Shown: one piece after another, positions 10,158-18,878 of the stretch
Numbering within the stretch: the first letter of the stretch is position 1
Layout: each line of letters begins with the position of its first letter
Assembly: GCA_019359095.1 (NCBI GenBank)
Contig: JAHHHZ010000036.1
Span: 124,001-188,000 of the forward strand
Reading direction: 5' to 3'
DNA: 64,000 nucleotides
Source of the DNA: Pleurocapsa minor HA4230-MV1
GTDB lineage: Bacteria; Cyanobacteriota; Cyanobacteriia; Cyanobacteriales; Xenococcaceae
Made by a program: the position numbers and the translations under genes
The notes under the pieces: generated by a model
Database searches by the model: none
Told to the model about the DNA's origin: nothing
What the model saw: the letters and a program-made list of their open reading frames with translations, nothing else

Positions 10158-10206
10158 TTATTCAAGCATCAGGTAATCTAACGAAATTATCACAAGGTTA
10201 GTTTAA
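10132..10206 (+). repeat. 75-bp direct repeat, left copy, bracketing the organosulfur block
   Basis: This segment aligns without gaps to 21850-21924, with 68 of 75 bases identical by hand count. It holds the first 26 bp of the GT39 gene, a 4-bp spacer and a broken copy of the D-lactate dehydrogenase 3' end. Read on the minus strand, the last part encodes PCDNFVRLPDA and a stop, matching the dehydrogenase C-terminus [11 protein letters not shown]. The true dehydrogenase gene is 11.7 kb away. Confidence 0.9.
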
Positions 10207-10466
10207 TAGGAAGTAGGAAATAGGAAATAGGCATCGCTTCAAGGTAACTAAAGTTCATCAAAAATATCTCAAAAGCTAACAGCTAATAGCTAATAGCTAA
10301 CAGCTAAAAAGCGATTGACAAACATCGTAGTCCCTTAACTTGTCACCAATGGGAAATAGGAAGTAGGGCGAAATTACTGTGCATCTTAATTTAAATTGAA
10401 TACAATTGAAAATGAATTGTAAGTCAAAAAAAATAACAATCAGTTTGATTCAGCGTCTGTACAGCT
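10158..10466. other. Intergenic region between GT39 and the CDO-flavoprotein fusion
   Basis: This divergent spacer holds promoters for both flanking genes, the dehydrogenase remnant (to 10206), GGAAATA-type heptamers (10207-10230 and 10352-10368) and a dispersed repeat (10254-10352). Just upstream of the fusion gene, ACAATT and AATTGT (10401-10420) form a short inverted repeat that could be an operator; this is only a suggestion. Confidence 0.55.
10254..10352 (+). repeat. Dispersed repeat, copy 2 (two heptamers longer)
   Basis: The same element as 5710-5794, in the same orientation. The flanks align base for base with a few substitutions. The internal AGCTAAT/AGCTAAC run has two more 7-bp units, which accounts for the 14-bp length difference. 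Confidence 0.75.
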
Positions 10467-12461
10467 ATGAAAATTCTTGAAACCAGATTGACTTTAGACG
10501 ATTTCATCCTCGAAATGAACAAAGTGCCTAGTCATGAACTTAAGCTTGCTCAACTTCAAGACTGGGTAGCAAGATTAGATTTAGAAGATCTGGCGATCGC
10601 CAAGCATATTTACTTTAGTCCTGAAGATTATCAACGCCGAATCATTTACCGCGACTCAAGCTGTGAAATAATTCTCGTCTGCTGGCAACCAGGACAATTT
10701 AGTTCCATTCACGATCATGGTGATTCTTTGAATGTAACTCACGTTTACCAAGGCGTACTTACTTCTAGAACTTTTGCTCGAACTGATTCTACAACTAAAA
10801 TTGCACCTCTGCTTTTGGAAGAAAAATATTTACAGCCAGGGGAATTAATCGGAGTCGATCGCGCTCAAATTCATCAAATTGCCAATACTTCAGAGGAAAA
10901 TTTAATTACTCTCAACTTTTATGCCAAACCACTACAACAGATGCAAGTTTATAACTCCACGAGAGAACAAACGCAATTTCCATCAATTCGAGCTAATTTT
11001 CACAAATTTGAGTCGCAGATAACAAGTATAGCGATCGTTGGTGGTGGTTTTAGTGGTTCGATGGTGGCGGTACATCTACTCAAAAATGCAGTTTCTCCGC
11101 TACGTATTAAGCTAATCGAAAGTCGTCCTGTTGTCGGTGAAGGAATTGCTTACAGCACTAATTGGGATTGTCATTTGCTTAACGTGCCTGCTGGTAAAAT
11201 GAGTGCTTTTCCAGACCATCCCGACCATTTTTGGCAATGGTTACAGACGCAAGAATCAGAAATAGGTAAAAAATTTAGTCCAGATGATTTTGTTCCACGA
11301 AAGCTTTACGGTGAATACGTTAAATCAATTTTAGCCGAAGCAGAAGCCGAGGCAAATACAGGTGTGAGTTTGGAAAAATTAACTGATGAAGCGATCGCTT
11401 TAGAAACGAATACAGAACGCGCTACTATTGATCTTAGTAGTGGTAAAAGCCTGGAAGCCGATCGCGTCGTACTAGCTTTAGGTAATTTTCCACCTGCCGA
11501 TCCTCCTGTTGCCGATCCTGCTTTTTATCAGAGTCAACGTTATTTTCGCTTTTGGTCTGCACCATCTTTGTTATCCTCTGTAGCTACTGACGAAGCGATT
11601 TTAATCATTGGTTCTGGCTTAACTGCTATAGATGCGATCTTGGCACTTGAGCGACAAGGACATCAAGGCAAAATTTATGTTGTTTCCCGTCGTGGTTTAT
11701 TTCCTCAAATCCATCAGCCAAGCAATTCTTATCCACCCTTGTTCGAGTTTGAACCAATACCAACCACAATTCGTTCTTTAGTACGTAGAATTAGACAGGA
11801 GCTAAAAATAGCTGAGGCTAGAGGTGATAACTGGCAATCGATCATAAATTCCCTTCGTCCCCAGATTCAATTAATTTGGCAATCCCTGGCGATCGCTGAA
11901 AAACAAAGATTTTTACGCCATGTTAAACCCTACTGGGAAAGTCATCGTCATCGAGTCCACAGTGCGATCGCTCGGCAAATTGAGCAAAAAGTTGCAGCAG
12001 GACAATTACATCTCTTGGCAGGACGTATTCAAGCCTACAATGAAGATGCCGAAGGAGTAAATGTATCGATTCGCGAGCGATGTAGCAACTATATAAAGAA
12101 CTTACGAGTAGGTGCAGTGATTAACTGTACGGGGTCGGAATGCAACTATCACCGATTGCAACATCCTCTAATTAAAAATTTACTCAGTTCTGGTCTGATT
12201 AAACCAGATCCCCTCAATCTTGGTTTAGATGTAGCTGACGACGGCACACTGATTGATGCAGCAGGGGCAAGATCTACTTTTCTTTTTACTCTCGGTTCGC
12301 CTCAAAAAGGCTGTCTTTGGGAAACAACTGCGGTATCTGAAATTCGTCAGCAAGCTCAGACATTAGCACAGCAATTACTTGCTCTAGAGATGAAAAATGA
12401 TTCTTTAAACAGATCTTTTATCATTCCAGAACAACAGCCTGTTTGGTATTACGAAATTTAA
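10467..12461 (+). CDS. Cysteine dioxygenase-like cupin fused to FAD/NAD(P)-binding protein
   Basis: This 664-residue protein joins two enzymes. Residues 1-165 form a cysteine-dioxygenase-type cupin: SSIHDHGDSLNV supplies two iron-ligand histidines (H82, H84) and DRAQIHQIAN the third (H136). From residue 186 a Rossmann FAD-binding motif, SIAIVGGGFSGSMVAV, opens a domain like the COG4529/YdhS flavoproteins, with a second dinucleotide site at ILIIGSGLTAIDAILAL. Known cysteine dioxygenases make cysteine sulfinate; what the flavin half does is unknown, and oxidation or reduction of a sulfur intermediate is inference. It opens an organosulfur gene block (methanethiol oxidase, ssu genes) and is convergent to the ferredoxin gene. 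The N-terminal Cys of the eukaryotic Cys-Tyr cofactor is absent, as usual in bacteria. Confidence 0.85.
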   Translation: MKILETRLTLDDFILEMNKVPSHELKLAQLQDWVARLDLEDLAIAKHIYFSPEDYQRRIIYRDSSCEIILVCWQPGQFSSIHDHGDSLNVTHVYQGVLTSRTFARTDSTTKIAPLLLEEKYLQPGELIGVDRAQIHQIANTSEENLITLNFYAKPLQQMQVYNSTREQTQFPSIRANFHKFESQITSIAIVGGGFSGSMVAVHLLKNAVSPLRIKLIESRPVVGEGIAYSTNWDCHLLNVPAGKMSAFPDHPDHFWQWLQTQESEIGKKFSPDDFVPRKLYGEYVKSILAEAEAEANTGVSLEKLTDEAIALETNTERATIDLSSGKSLEADRVVLALGNFPPADPPVADPAFYQSQRYFRFWSAPSLLSSVATDEAILIIGSGLTAIDAILALERQGHQGKIYVVSRRGLFPQIHQPSNSYPPLFEFEPIPTTIRSLVRRIRQELKIAEARGDNWQSIINSLRPQIQLIWQSLAIAEKQRFLRHVKPYWESHRHRVHSAIARQIEQKVAAGQLHLLAGRIQAYNEDAEGVNVSIRERCSNYIKNLRVGAVINCTGSECNYHRLQHPLIKNLLSSGLIKPDPLNLGLDVADDGTLIDAAGARSTFLFTLGSPQKGCLWETTAVSEIRQQAQTLAQQLLALEMKNDSLNRSFIIPEQQPVWYYEI

Positions 12462-12529
12462 TTTTACCAATGGATAATAAACAGTTATAGCAGTCGAAGT
12501 AAAGGTTAGGACAAGAAAAATTTTATCTC

Positions 12530-12556
12530 GCGCAAAGGCGCAAAGACGCAAAGGGT
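12530..12556 (+). repeat. CGCAAAG-type 8-bp tandem repeat
   Basis: Three units of CGCAAAGG/CGCAAAGA lie in the convergent spacer between the fusion gene and the ferredoxin gene. This simple repeat is common in cyanobacterial intergenic DNA. Confidence 0.6.
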
Positions 12557-12619
12557 CTAGGAGATGACTTAATCTATTGTTCGATGGCTATAATTAATAA
12601 TTGTCCATTGAATTATCAA

Positions 12620-12931
12620 TTATTTAAAAGGATTAAGATACAAATCTTTCTGAGACTCCAAACCAACTTCAAACTGACAATGCGATCGCGCACGGGCAAT
12701 ACAAAGCAATACGTATCCAGCTTTTATTTGTTCTGGTTTAAGACAAATGGCTTGAGATTGGTCTACTTTGCCACTAATTAATTTGGCAGCGCAGGTAATA
12801 CAAGCTCCATAGCGACAACCGACAGGTAAGGGCAATCCAGCTTGCTCCACTGCCTCTAAAATATATTTATCTTCAGATATTTCCAAGGTAAAGTTATCTC
12901 GATTGAGCAATTCGATGCGATACGTTTTCAT
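12620..12931 (-). CDS. 2Fe-2S plant-type ferredoxin coupled to methanethiol oxidase
   Basis: The 103-residue protein has the plant-type iron-sulfur motif: C39, C44 and C47 in [10 protein letters not shown], and C77 in YVLLCIA. The start is set at 12931 (MKTYRIELL) because this ATG shares ATGA with the stop of the upstream SBP56 gene. A frame seven codons longer would overlap that gene further. The 1- to 4-bp overlap implies translational coupling, so this ferredoxin is likely a dedicated electron carrier or maturation partner for the methanethiol oxidase (inference). It differs from photosynthetic PetF by its [19 protein letters not shown] loop with an extra Cys (C63). Confidence 0.9.
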   Translation of the reverse strand: MKTYRIELLNRDNFTLEISEDKYILEAVEQAGLPLPVGCRYGACITCAAKLISGKVDQSQAICLKPEQIKAGYVLLCIARARSHCQFEVGLESQKDLYLNPFK

Positions 12932-14277
12932 AGCCAAATATCGGAAGTACAATCGCCTCCTGGATAACGCATTTCATGGGCGCGGGCTGCCCCGTTTGGT
13001 TCTTTACCAAAGTCTAGATAAAAATCTTGATTGAGAGACAGTCCTCCCTTATCTTGATCGCAATCGATTTGTAGCAAGTAAGAACCTTTTTTGGCTAAAT
13101 CTGGATAAAATTGGTTATCCCAAGTGCTAAATAGCGAACTAGTAACGTATAAGCGTTTGCCATCTAGACTCAGTTGCAACATTTGTGGCCCGCCGTGCAG
13201 TTTTTGTCCTTTAACTTCAATATTTTTACCCAACAATCCTCCACACCAAACTTGTCCTGTTAGCTTAGGTTTGGCAGGATCGCTGATATCATACTGACGA
13301 ATATCGCCATGTAACCAGTTAGAAAAATAGAGATAGCGATCGTCGAGAGAAATTAAGATATCTGTAATTAAGGAAGGGACGGGAAAAGACCAGCCTTCTA
13401 GTTCAACAGCAGGAACATCGATGACTTTTTCGACTTGCCAATAATCATTTTCTTTATACCAATGCCAAATATTACTAGCTAAAGCAGCACCTACATAACC
13501 GTGAATACTATCGGGATTATGATGAAAGCGCACTTCTAGGGGAATTAAACCTTCTTCTCCCAAATCGACGCTTTGGATAATTTCGTGTTTCTGCCAATCC
13601 CAAAAATGTAGTTGCTGACCGTAATTTCCAGCCGTAACATCGTTAAGATCGAAACCAGGATAGAAGGTTTTGGGTGCAGCCCATTCGCTGCTCACCATGA
13701 CGTTATGGCGAGGCTGATACCAGAAATCGTAGTTAAATTTCATGCCATTGCTTTGTTCCCAACGACCGATAATTTCAAAGCTCTCATCTAATAGTAAAAA
13801 GCCACCTGGAGCATTACCTTGGCTATCTCCTAACATAGAAATCATTAACTGACCGTTAGCCAAACAGTGAACGGTATGAGGTGCGCTAAGATTAGTCTTG
13901 TCTTTAATCTCTTCTGGTTCAATGATCTTATGAATTTTGGGTGCTTTGGCATCGGCAGTATCTACAATATAAATGCGACTGGAACGAATTCCTGGTATGA
14001 CCAAAAATCGACGGGATTTGTTGCTATCCCCATGACAAGAACTACAGGCATTCCAGCCAAAGTGATGCAATTCATCGCCAATATAAGGCATAGTCAGCCG
14101 ATGAATTATTTGAGAATAGCTAGGAGAATCTGGATCGACATCTATTGTCGCGAGATAATCAGGTTGTTCAATTCCCGTGCCAGTATAAAGAGCGATCGCA
14201 TATAACAGCTTTTCTGGTTCGGCTTTCATTGCTGCTTGGGGAGAAGCATAGCCAGGGCCACAACATACATCTGCCAT
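12928..14277 (-). CDS. Selenium-binding protein SBP56 / methanethiol oxidase
   Basis: The 449-residue product is a full-length SBP56 family protein. It opens [20 protein letters not shown], then has APDYLATVDVD-like [11 protein letters not shown], and the metal/active-site segment [15 protein letters not shown]. Human SELENBP1 and bacterial MtoX oxidise methanethiol to formaldehyde, hydrogen sulfide and hydrogen peroxide, using copper. The family call is certain; methanethiol as substrate is inferred from the family and supported by neighbouring sulfur genes. No signal peptide is seen, whereas many proteobacterial MtoX are periplasmic. The gene heads a two-gene operon with the ferredoxin at 12620-12931. 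Its promoter must lie in the repeat-containing region 14278-14652. Confidence 0.92.
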   Translation of the reverse strand: MADVCCGPGYASPQAAMKAEPEKLLYAIALYTGTGIEQPDYLATIDVDPDSPSYSQIIHRLTMPYIGDELHHFGWNACSSCHGDSNKSRRFLVIPGIRSSRIYIVDTADAKAPKIHKIIEPEEIKDKTNLSAPHTVHCLANGQLMISMLGDSQGNAPGGFLLLDESFEIIGRWEQSNGMKFNYDFWYQPRHNVMVSSEWAAPKTFYPGFDLNDVTAGNYGQQLHFWDWQKHEIIQSVDLGEEGLIPLEVRFHHNPDSIHGYVGAALASNIWHWYKENDYWQVEKVIDVPAVELEGWSFPVPSLITDILISLDDRYLYFSNWLHGDIRQYDISDPAKPKLTGQVWCGGLLGKNIEVKGQKLHGGPQMLQLSLDGKRLYVTSSLFSTWDNQFYPDLAKKGSYLLQIDCDQDKGGLSLNQDFYLDFGKEPNGAARAHEMRYPGGDCTSDIWL

Positions 14278-14652
14278 TTTTTTACCTCCTCTAAAAAATT
14301 CGGTCGAGATTCTGACAATCTACAATCGATAAATCTAAAATCTCAAATAACTCAGTCAACCTTCTCTAATTTATTTTGATTTAAAACAGTTTTAAATGCA
14401 ATTAAAATTTATTTCAAAAACAAATACAATCTAAAAAATCTAAATGACTCTCTAAGACCACTCTAGCTAATAACTAACAATCAACGATCCTGATTATCTT
14501 TACTTCCTACTTAACCCAAATGTTAAATTAATTTTGCATAGTTACTTAGGACTGCTATAGCAACCCCAAATGAGATGAGAAATTTCTACTACCTACTACC
14601 TACTACCTAAAAACTAATCAATGTCGTTTCATGAATCAAATAGGACTACTAT
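14278..14652. other. Divergent promoter region between SBP56 and amidotransferase genes
   Basis: No gene is visible in these 375 bp. The 5' half is very AT-rich and should hold the minus-strand promoter. A run of three CTACTAC heptamers (about 14587-14611) lies close to the amidotransferase start. No riboswitch-like structure was recognised. Confidence 0.5.
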
Positions 14653-15429
14653 ATGTGCCAACTACTAGGTATGAACTGTAACATTCCCACCGATATTTGC
14701 TTTTCCTTCGAGGGTTTTTCAACCAGGGGTGGCAAAACTGACGATCATCGTGATGGATGGGGGATTGCTTTTTTTGAAGGCAAAGGCTGTCAGCTTTTTA
14801 TAGATTCTAAACCTTCTAGTACTTCTGCTGTAGCCGAATTGGTACGACGGTATCCGATCCATTCTACCCATGTCATCGCCCATATCCGTAAAGCGACTCA
14901 AGGAGAGATTCTTCTCGAAAACTGCCATCCTTTTAGTCGAGAATTGTGGGGACGTTATTGGGTATTTGCTCACAATGGCGATTTAGCTGATTTTGAACTT
15001 GAATCAGGGCAATTTTATCAGCCTGTGGGAGATACTGACAGCGAAAAGGCTTTTTGTCTGATTTTAGAAACCTTACGTGCAAACTTTCCCCAAAGTAAGC
15101 CCCCACTGCCAAAATTGTACTCAGTGCTGAATCAGATTACTAAAAAATTAGCAGCAAAAGGCATATTTAATTATCTGCTTGCCGATGGAGAAAATTTCTT
15201 TGCCCATTGTTCTACCCAACTTTGTTACATTGTGCGTCAAGCACCTTTTGCAGCAGCCCATTTAATCGATCGAGATGTTACGGTAGATTTTAACGAATTG
15301 ACCAACAAGAGCGATCGCGTTGCTGTTATCGCCACTACTCCCTTAACCGACAACGAAATCTGGACTCCCATTTGTTCAGGGGAATTATTGGCTTTTCAGG
15401 ACGGTTTACCGATTCAATTCAACTTTTAA
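14653..15429 (+). CDS. Class II glutamine amidotransferase (YafJ/EgtC-like)
   Basis: The 258-residue protein starts MCQLLGMNCN, so Cys2 becomes the N-terminal nucleophile of a class II amidotransferase after Met removal. DGWGIAFFEGKG, HIRKATQG, NCHPF and FAHNGDLADF are the typical Ntn-hydrolase glutaminase motifs. It is a stand-alone domain of the YafJ/EgtC type: EgtC hydrolyses gamma-glutamyl bonds in ergothioneine synthesis. No egtB or egtD lies nearby, so an ergothioneine role is not supported here. Given the sulfur genes around it, cleavage of a gamma-glutamyl-thiol compound is one possible job, stated only as inference. The gene is divergent from the SBP56 operon. Confidence 0.82.
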   Translation: MCQLLGMNCNIPTDICFSFEGFSTRGGKTDDHRDGWGIAFFEGKGCQLFIDSKPSSTSAVAELVRRYPIHSTHVIAHIRKATQGEILLENCHPFSRELWGRYWVFAHNGDLADFELESGQFYQPVGDTDSEKAFCLILETLRANFPQSKPPLPKLYSVLNQITKKLAAKGIFNYLLADGENFFAHCSTQLCYIVRQAPFAAAHLIDRDVTVDFNELTNKSDRVAVIATTPLTDNEIWTPICSGELLAFQDGLPIQFNF

Positions 15430-15548
15430 AGCTTACAGCAGTTTTCAATTGACTAGACTTAAATTAAAGCAAAGAGATAATTTATCTCCATCCTTATATA
15501 ATCTAGCTTTGATCAGAAAGAGATCGCTTTTTTAGCGAAGAATTAGAA

Positions 15549-15893
15549 ATGGAATTTCAAGACATCAGTTCGATTGAAAAATATCACGCCCACGTTTATT
15601 TTGATGAAGTCACCGTCGAACAAGCAAAAATATTGTGTGAAGAAGCAGGAAAAAGGTTTTCAGTAATCGTGGGACGGATGCACCATAGACCTATTGGGCC
15701 TCATCCGAGTTGGAGTTGTCAATTAGCTTTCGATCGCAGCAATCATACAGATTTGCTAACCTGGTTAGCCTTAAACAGAAATGATCTGACAATATTGATT
15801 CATCCACTTACAGGTAATGATCTAAAAGACCACACTGATTATGCTTCTTGGATGGGAGTACCTCAAGAATTAAATTTAGATGTGTTTAAATAA
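15549..15893 (+). CDS. DOPA 4,5-dioxygenase-like small protein
   Basis: The 114-residue protein matches the DOPA 4,5-dioxygenase family of small fungal and cyanobacterial proteins. YHAHVYFDE near the start, GRMHHRPIGPHPSWSCQLAF in the middle and LIHPLTGNDLKDHTDYASWMG at the end carry the conserved histidines for non-haem iron. Family members open catechol rings outside the diol (extradiol), but the substrate in cyanobacteria is not known. It follows the amidotransferase gene by 119 bp on the same strand and faces the aldo/keto reductase gene. The spacer at 15433-15452 holds the 20-mer TTACAGCAGTTTTCAATTGA, repeated in inverted form at 55512-55531. Confidence 0.82.
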   Translation: MEFQDISSIEKYHAHVYFDEVTVEQAKILCEEAGKRFSVIVGRMHHRPIGPHPSWSCQLAFDRSNHTDLLTWLALNRNDLTILIHPLTGNDLKDHTDYASWMGVPQELNLDVFK

Positions 15894-15938
15894 ACAAAAT
15901 AGCAGGCATTAAGTAAGTCAGCATGACTGTCTGGTATT

Positions 15939-16904
15939 TTAAGTCCACTGACGAAAGAATGCGCCATTTTCTCCAGCGTTAGTAGTTAATTGTTCTATTT
16001 GGGTCATTTGTGCTGTGTTCAAAGGAGTATAATTGCGCGCTACGGTCACGTTGGATTCTAGTTGTTCGGGATTTTCGGCAGCTATGATGCAACAATGTAC
16101 TCCAGGTAAAGAGAGGCTATACCCCATAGCCTGTTCCATACTAGATAAAAGACCAGGTTGTAATAATTTACCGTAGGCAGGGACTTTCATAGCGATTACA
16201 CCGACATTTTTTTCTCTTGCTACTGGCAATACGGTACGGGAAAATGGACGGGGATGATGAACATCGGCAGCGTTGAGAGAAATTAAAGTCGTATCAAAAT
16301 CGTAGCGACGCAACCCCTCGGCAATAACTTCTGGTTCGTGATGTCCTGTAATTCCCGAAAATTTAATTAATCCTTGCTCTTTGGCTTCTTCAACAGCTTT
16401 GATTGCGCCTCGATCGCTAAAAATAGTATCTAATTCATCAGTAAAGGAAACGTGGTGTAATTGCCAAGAATCAAGATAATCTGTCTGAAGACGTTTTAAT
16501 GAACGCTCTAATTCTCGCCAAGCACCATCATAATCTCTGGCTGCGGTTTTACTGTTGAGATAAATGCGATCGCGATAGGTCGGTAAAACTTTACCAAAGC
16601 GTTCCTCTGAAGGCCCATAGCTGGCTGCGGTATCGTAATATTTGATCCCTAATTCTAAAGCTTTCTCAATTAAAGCGATCGCTTCAACTTCTAAATCTTC
16701 ATAGGAAATTGGAGTTTGCCCTGCTCCACCCAAGCCCAAGATTGGTAGACTAATCTGAGTCTCGCCTAATATTCTTTCTGGCATGGATTTGGTTGTTGAT
16801 GAAGAGGCGTGAGCTGTTTTTTTGATTAAAGCTTGGCTGCCAATAACTGTTGCTGCTGCTACGCTACTTACCAGAAAGTTTCGTCGATTGGTTTTTTGGC
16901 TCAT
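15939..16904 (-). CDS. Tat-exported aldo/keto reductase
   Basis: The 321-residue protein starts with a twin-arginine signal: NRRNFLVSS followed by a hydrophobic alanine-rich segment and AHASS, a likely cleavage site near residue 33. The mature part is an aldo/keto reductase barrel with YYDTAASYGPSEERFGK, NSKTA and QLHHVSF carrying the Asp/Tyr/Lys/His catalytic set. NADPH-dependent reduction of a carbonyl is the family reaction; the substrate is unknown. Export of an NADPH enzyme is unusual but recurs in the Tat-linked AKR subgroup. It sits between the DOPA-dioxygenase-like gene (convergent) and two small minus-strand genes. Confidence 0.85.
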   Translation of the reverse strand: MSQKTNRRNFLVSSVAAATVIGSQALIKKTAHASSSTTKSMPERILGETQISLPILGLGGAGQTPISYEDLEVEAIALIEKALELGIKYYDTAASYGPSEERFGKVLPTYRDRIYLNSKTAARDYDGAWRELERSLKRLQTDYLDSWQLHHVSFTDELDTIFSDRGAIKAVEEAKEQGLIKFSGITGHHEPEVIAEGLRRYDFDTTLISLNAADVHHPRPFSRTVLPVAREKNVGVIAMKVPAYGKLLQPGLLSSMEQAMGYSLSLPGVHCCIIAAENPEQLESNVTVARNYTPLNTAQMTQIEQLTTNAGENGAFFRQWT

Positions 16905-16974
16905 AATTTTTGATTTTAGCTTTCAGAAGTATTCTAGCGAGAATATTTCTTGGGTAAAAAATTAACTTTAGCCT

Positions 16975-17205
16975 TTAATCATTAGCTTTTTCCCAGGATG
17001 GTGCAAAAGGTGGTAAAGCCAAACGACAAGAACGCCAGTGACCATAAACTGAAACTCCAAGTTTGCAGCAAGAACCTCTACCTTGACCTCCATCAAACTT
17101 GTAAAACCGACAGAAACGGCAATTGGAAGGGGATGGATTAGCTTTTTTAATCTGAGTTTTGTCTCGTTCCAGGGATTCAGTCAGTTTCTGTTTGGTTAGT
17201 GTCAT
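16975..17205 (-). CDS. Cys-rich cyanobacterial mini-protein
   Basis: This 76-residue protein has a charged N-terminal half and a compact second half containing five cysteines: NCRFCRFYKF, GRGSCCKLG and HWRSCRLALPPF. The spacing (CxxC, CC, C) suggests metal or iron-sulfur binding, but no described family was recognised. It lies between the aldo/keto reductase and NIL-domain genes on the same strand, 45 bp downstream of the latter, so it may be co-transcribed with it. No clear Shine-Dalgarno sequence precedes its ATG, which fits translation coupled to the upstream gene. The function is unknown. Confidence 0.6.
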   Translation of the reverse strand: MTLTKQKLTESLERDKTQIKKANPSPSNCRFCRFYKFDGGQGRGSCCKLGVSVYGHWRSCRLALPPFAPSWEKAND

Positions 17206-17250
17206 GGGTTAAAGAAGCTTTTTCTGTTGATATTTTTTTTATTTGTGATT

Positions 17251-17565
17251 TTAGTAATACCAACTATCGCGAGGGGGGTTGGCTTTACCAGTAATTTTGA
17301 GATCAAGGGATTCTAAATAAGCTAGTCCACAACGAATCTGGGGAATCGTACCTCGCAGTTCGAGATCGAGTTGTCCTTTCAATTCGTAATCTTTGCCTAA
17401 TTTCGCTCCAGTAATGTTGAAAGCTAAGGCACAATCAGTAGCTAACCGCGACAGTATGGGTTCTTGTTGGTAGCGATCGCAAAATAAAATTTGTAATCGT
17501 ACTTGAGTAAAGTCATTTCGGTCATCAGAAGTGCTGGAAATGTTGCCTAGTTCGGTTTGGCTCAT
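17251..17565 (-). CDS. NIL-domain protein
   Basis: The 104-residue protein contains a NIL domain, the ferredoxin-like fold first seen at the end of the methionine ABC ATPase MetN. The motif VRLQILFCDRYQQEPILSRL followed by FNITGAKLG and then GQLDLELRG fits the family. Stand-alone NIL proteins occur in cyanobacteria and are thought to bind small ligands, possibly sulfur amino acids; that is family-level knowledge, not shown here. Its ATG overlaps the stop codon of a 6-codon leader frame (17562-17582) that carries the good Shine-Dalgarno site. It is divergent from ssuA, so the 17583-17757 spacer regulates both. Confidence 0.75.
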   Translation of the reverse strand: MSQTELGNISSTSDDRNDFTQVRLQILFCDRYQQEPILSRLATDCALAFNITGAKLGKDYELKGQLDLELRGTIPQIRCGLAYLESLDLKITGKANPPRDSWYY

Positions 17566-17582
17566 GGCTTGATACCCATCAT
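17562..17582 (-). promoter_or_regulatory. Leader mini-ORF overlapping NIL gene start
   Basis: AGAGGAG is followed at once by ATG ATG and four more codons (peptide MMGIKP). Its TGA overlaps the ATG of the NIL-domain gene as ATGA. The main ATG lies 18 nt from the Shine-Dalgarno site, too far for direct loading, so coupling through the leader is likely. Confidence 0.45.
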
Positions 17583-17757
17583 GCTCCTCTAGAGAGAAAT
17601 TAAATCTGCTTTTATTTTCCTTTTTTGAATTGTAATCGCAATCTAAATAAATTTCAAATTAAATAAGATACATTTTCAATTTATTTGTGGTTTACTAGAG
17701 ACATACGCATTGTTTTAGATAATCTATTTCCACTCTCAAACAAAAGAGGGTTCAATT

Positions 17758-18873
17758 GTGGTTTTTTGCTCAAAATCATTTCTAATTGGTATTTTCAGCT
17801 ATCCTACTAAAGGTAGCTACAAGACTTGTCGGCGTGCCTTCTACCTGCGACCTACTTCGCTTCTGTTTGCCTTGAGTTTAGGATTGAGTACAACTTTATC
17901 AGGCTGTCTTCCTAATGATTCTGCTAACTCGACTGATACAATTTCCCCCGTTACTTCCTCTGTTGATACAGTTAATTCCAATAGCAACGTTGAAAGTCAG
18001 GTAATTCGGATTGGCTATCAAAAGTTTGGCACGCTTTCAATTCTCAAAGCACGGGAGAATTTAGAGCAACGTTTGGCAAATCAGGGAATTTCGGTACAGT
18101 GGGTTTTGTTTCCCGCAGGGCCTCAACTACTAGAAGCCTTGAATGCAGGTAGTATTGATTTTGGACATACTGGAGAAGCACCGCCTATCTTCGCTCAAGC
18201 TGCTGGTGCGCCTTTGGAGTACGTTGCCAATCAAACACCAAACCCTAAAGGCGAAGGAATTCTGGTACATCAAGACTCAGACATTAAAACAGTAGCGGAT
18301 CTTAAAGGCAAAAAAATTGCTTTAAATAAAGGGTCTAACGTGCATTTTCTGCTCGTCAAAGCTTTAAAAGCAGGAGGTGTTAAATATGAAGATATTGAAA
18401 CTGTCTTTTTGCCTCCTGCCGATGCGAGGGCAGCTTTTGAGCAAGGTAGTGTTGATGCCTGGGCGATTTGGGATCCTTTTTATACAGCAGCTAAACAAGC
18501 GACAAATGCCCGTGTTCTGGAAGACGGAGAAGGATTAGTAGCAAATCGGGAGTTTTATTTAGCAGCTAAATCTTTTGTCGATCGCTATCCCGAAAGAATT
18601 AAGACAATTCTGGAAGAAGCTGAAAAAGCCGATGTTTGGGCAAAGACAAATATTACTGAAGCAGCAAAGCTGTTGTCGCCCCAGTTAGGTATTGACGTGC
18701 CAGTACTGGAAGAAGTATTGGAACGTCGTCCTAGTGGGATTGAACCTATTCAACCAGACGTAGTGGCCGATCAGCAGCAGGTAGCAGATACCTTTTACCA
18801 ACTAAAACTATTACCCAAAACAGTTCGAGTGCAAGAAGTTGCTCGCACAACTAAGCAAAATATAGAGAGATAA
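17758..18873 (+). CDS. ssuA: Alkanesulfonate ABC transporter substrate-binding lipoprotein
   Basis: The 371-residue protein binds aliphatic sulfonates for import by the SsuBC transporter. It starts at GTG, preceded by AGAGGG with 7 nt spacing, and has a signal peptide ending in the lipobox LSGC (Cys50). It is therefore a membrane-anchored lipoprotein. A Ser/Thr-rich linker of about 30 residues is followed by the SsuA/TauA domain: [40 protein letters not shown] and AWAIWDPFY are diagnostic. ssuD begins 5 bp downstream, so the gene heads the ssuADCB operon. Expression is probably raised under sulfate limitation, as for ssu genes elsewhere, but no CysB/CysR-like site was identified with confidence. 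Confidence 0.93.
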   Translation: MVFCSKSFLIGIFSYPTKGSYKTCRRAFYLRPTSLLFALSLGLSTTLSGCLPNDSANSTDTISPVTSSVDTVNSNSNVESQVIRIGYQKFGTLSILKARENLEQRLANQGISVQWVLFPAGPQLLEALNAGSIDFGHTGEAPPIFAQAAGAPLEYVANQTPNPKGEGILVHQDSDIKTVADLKGKKIALNKGSNVHFLLVKALKAGGVKYEDIETVFLPPADARAAFEQGSVDAWAIWDPFYTAAKQATNARVLEDGEGLVANREFYLAAKSFVDRYPERIKTILEEAEKADVWAKTNITEAAKLLSPQLGIDVPVLEEVLERRPSGIEPIQPDVVADQQQVADTFYQLKLLPKTVRVQEVARTTKQNIER

Positions 18874-18878
18874 TTACT

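Noticed and set aside
10401-10420. Shared TGAATTGTAA near 10415 and 17632 as a regulator site for the sulfur block
   Set aside because: Only ten AT-rich bases match and the context differs; chance is likely.
12584-12781. Short plus-strand frame facing the ferredoxin gene
   Set aside because: It is antisense to the ferredoxin gene, with no family features.
14653-15429. Amidotransferase as EgtC of an ergothioneine pathway
   Set aside because: No egtB or egtD neighbours; the motifs fit the wider YafJ group equally well.
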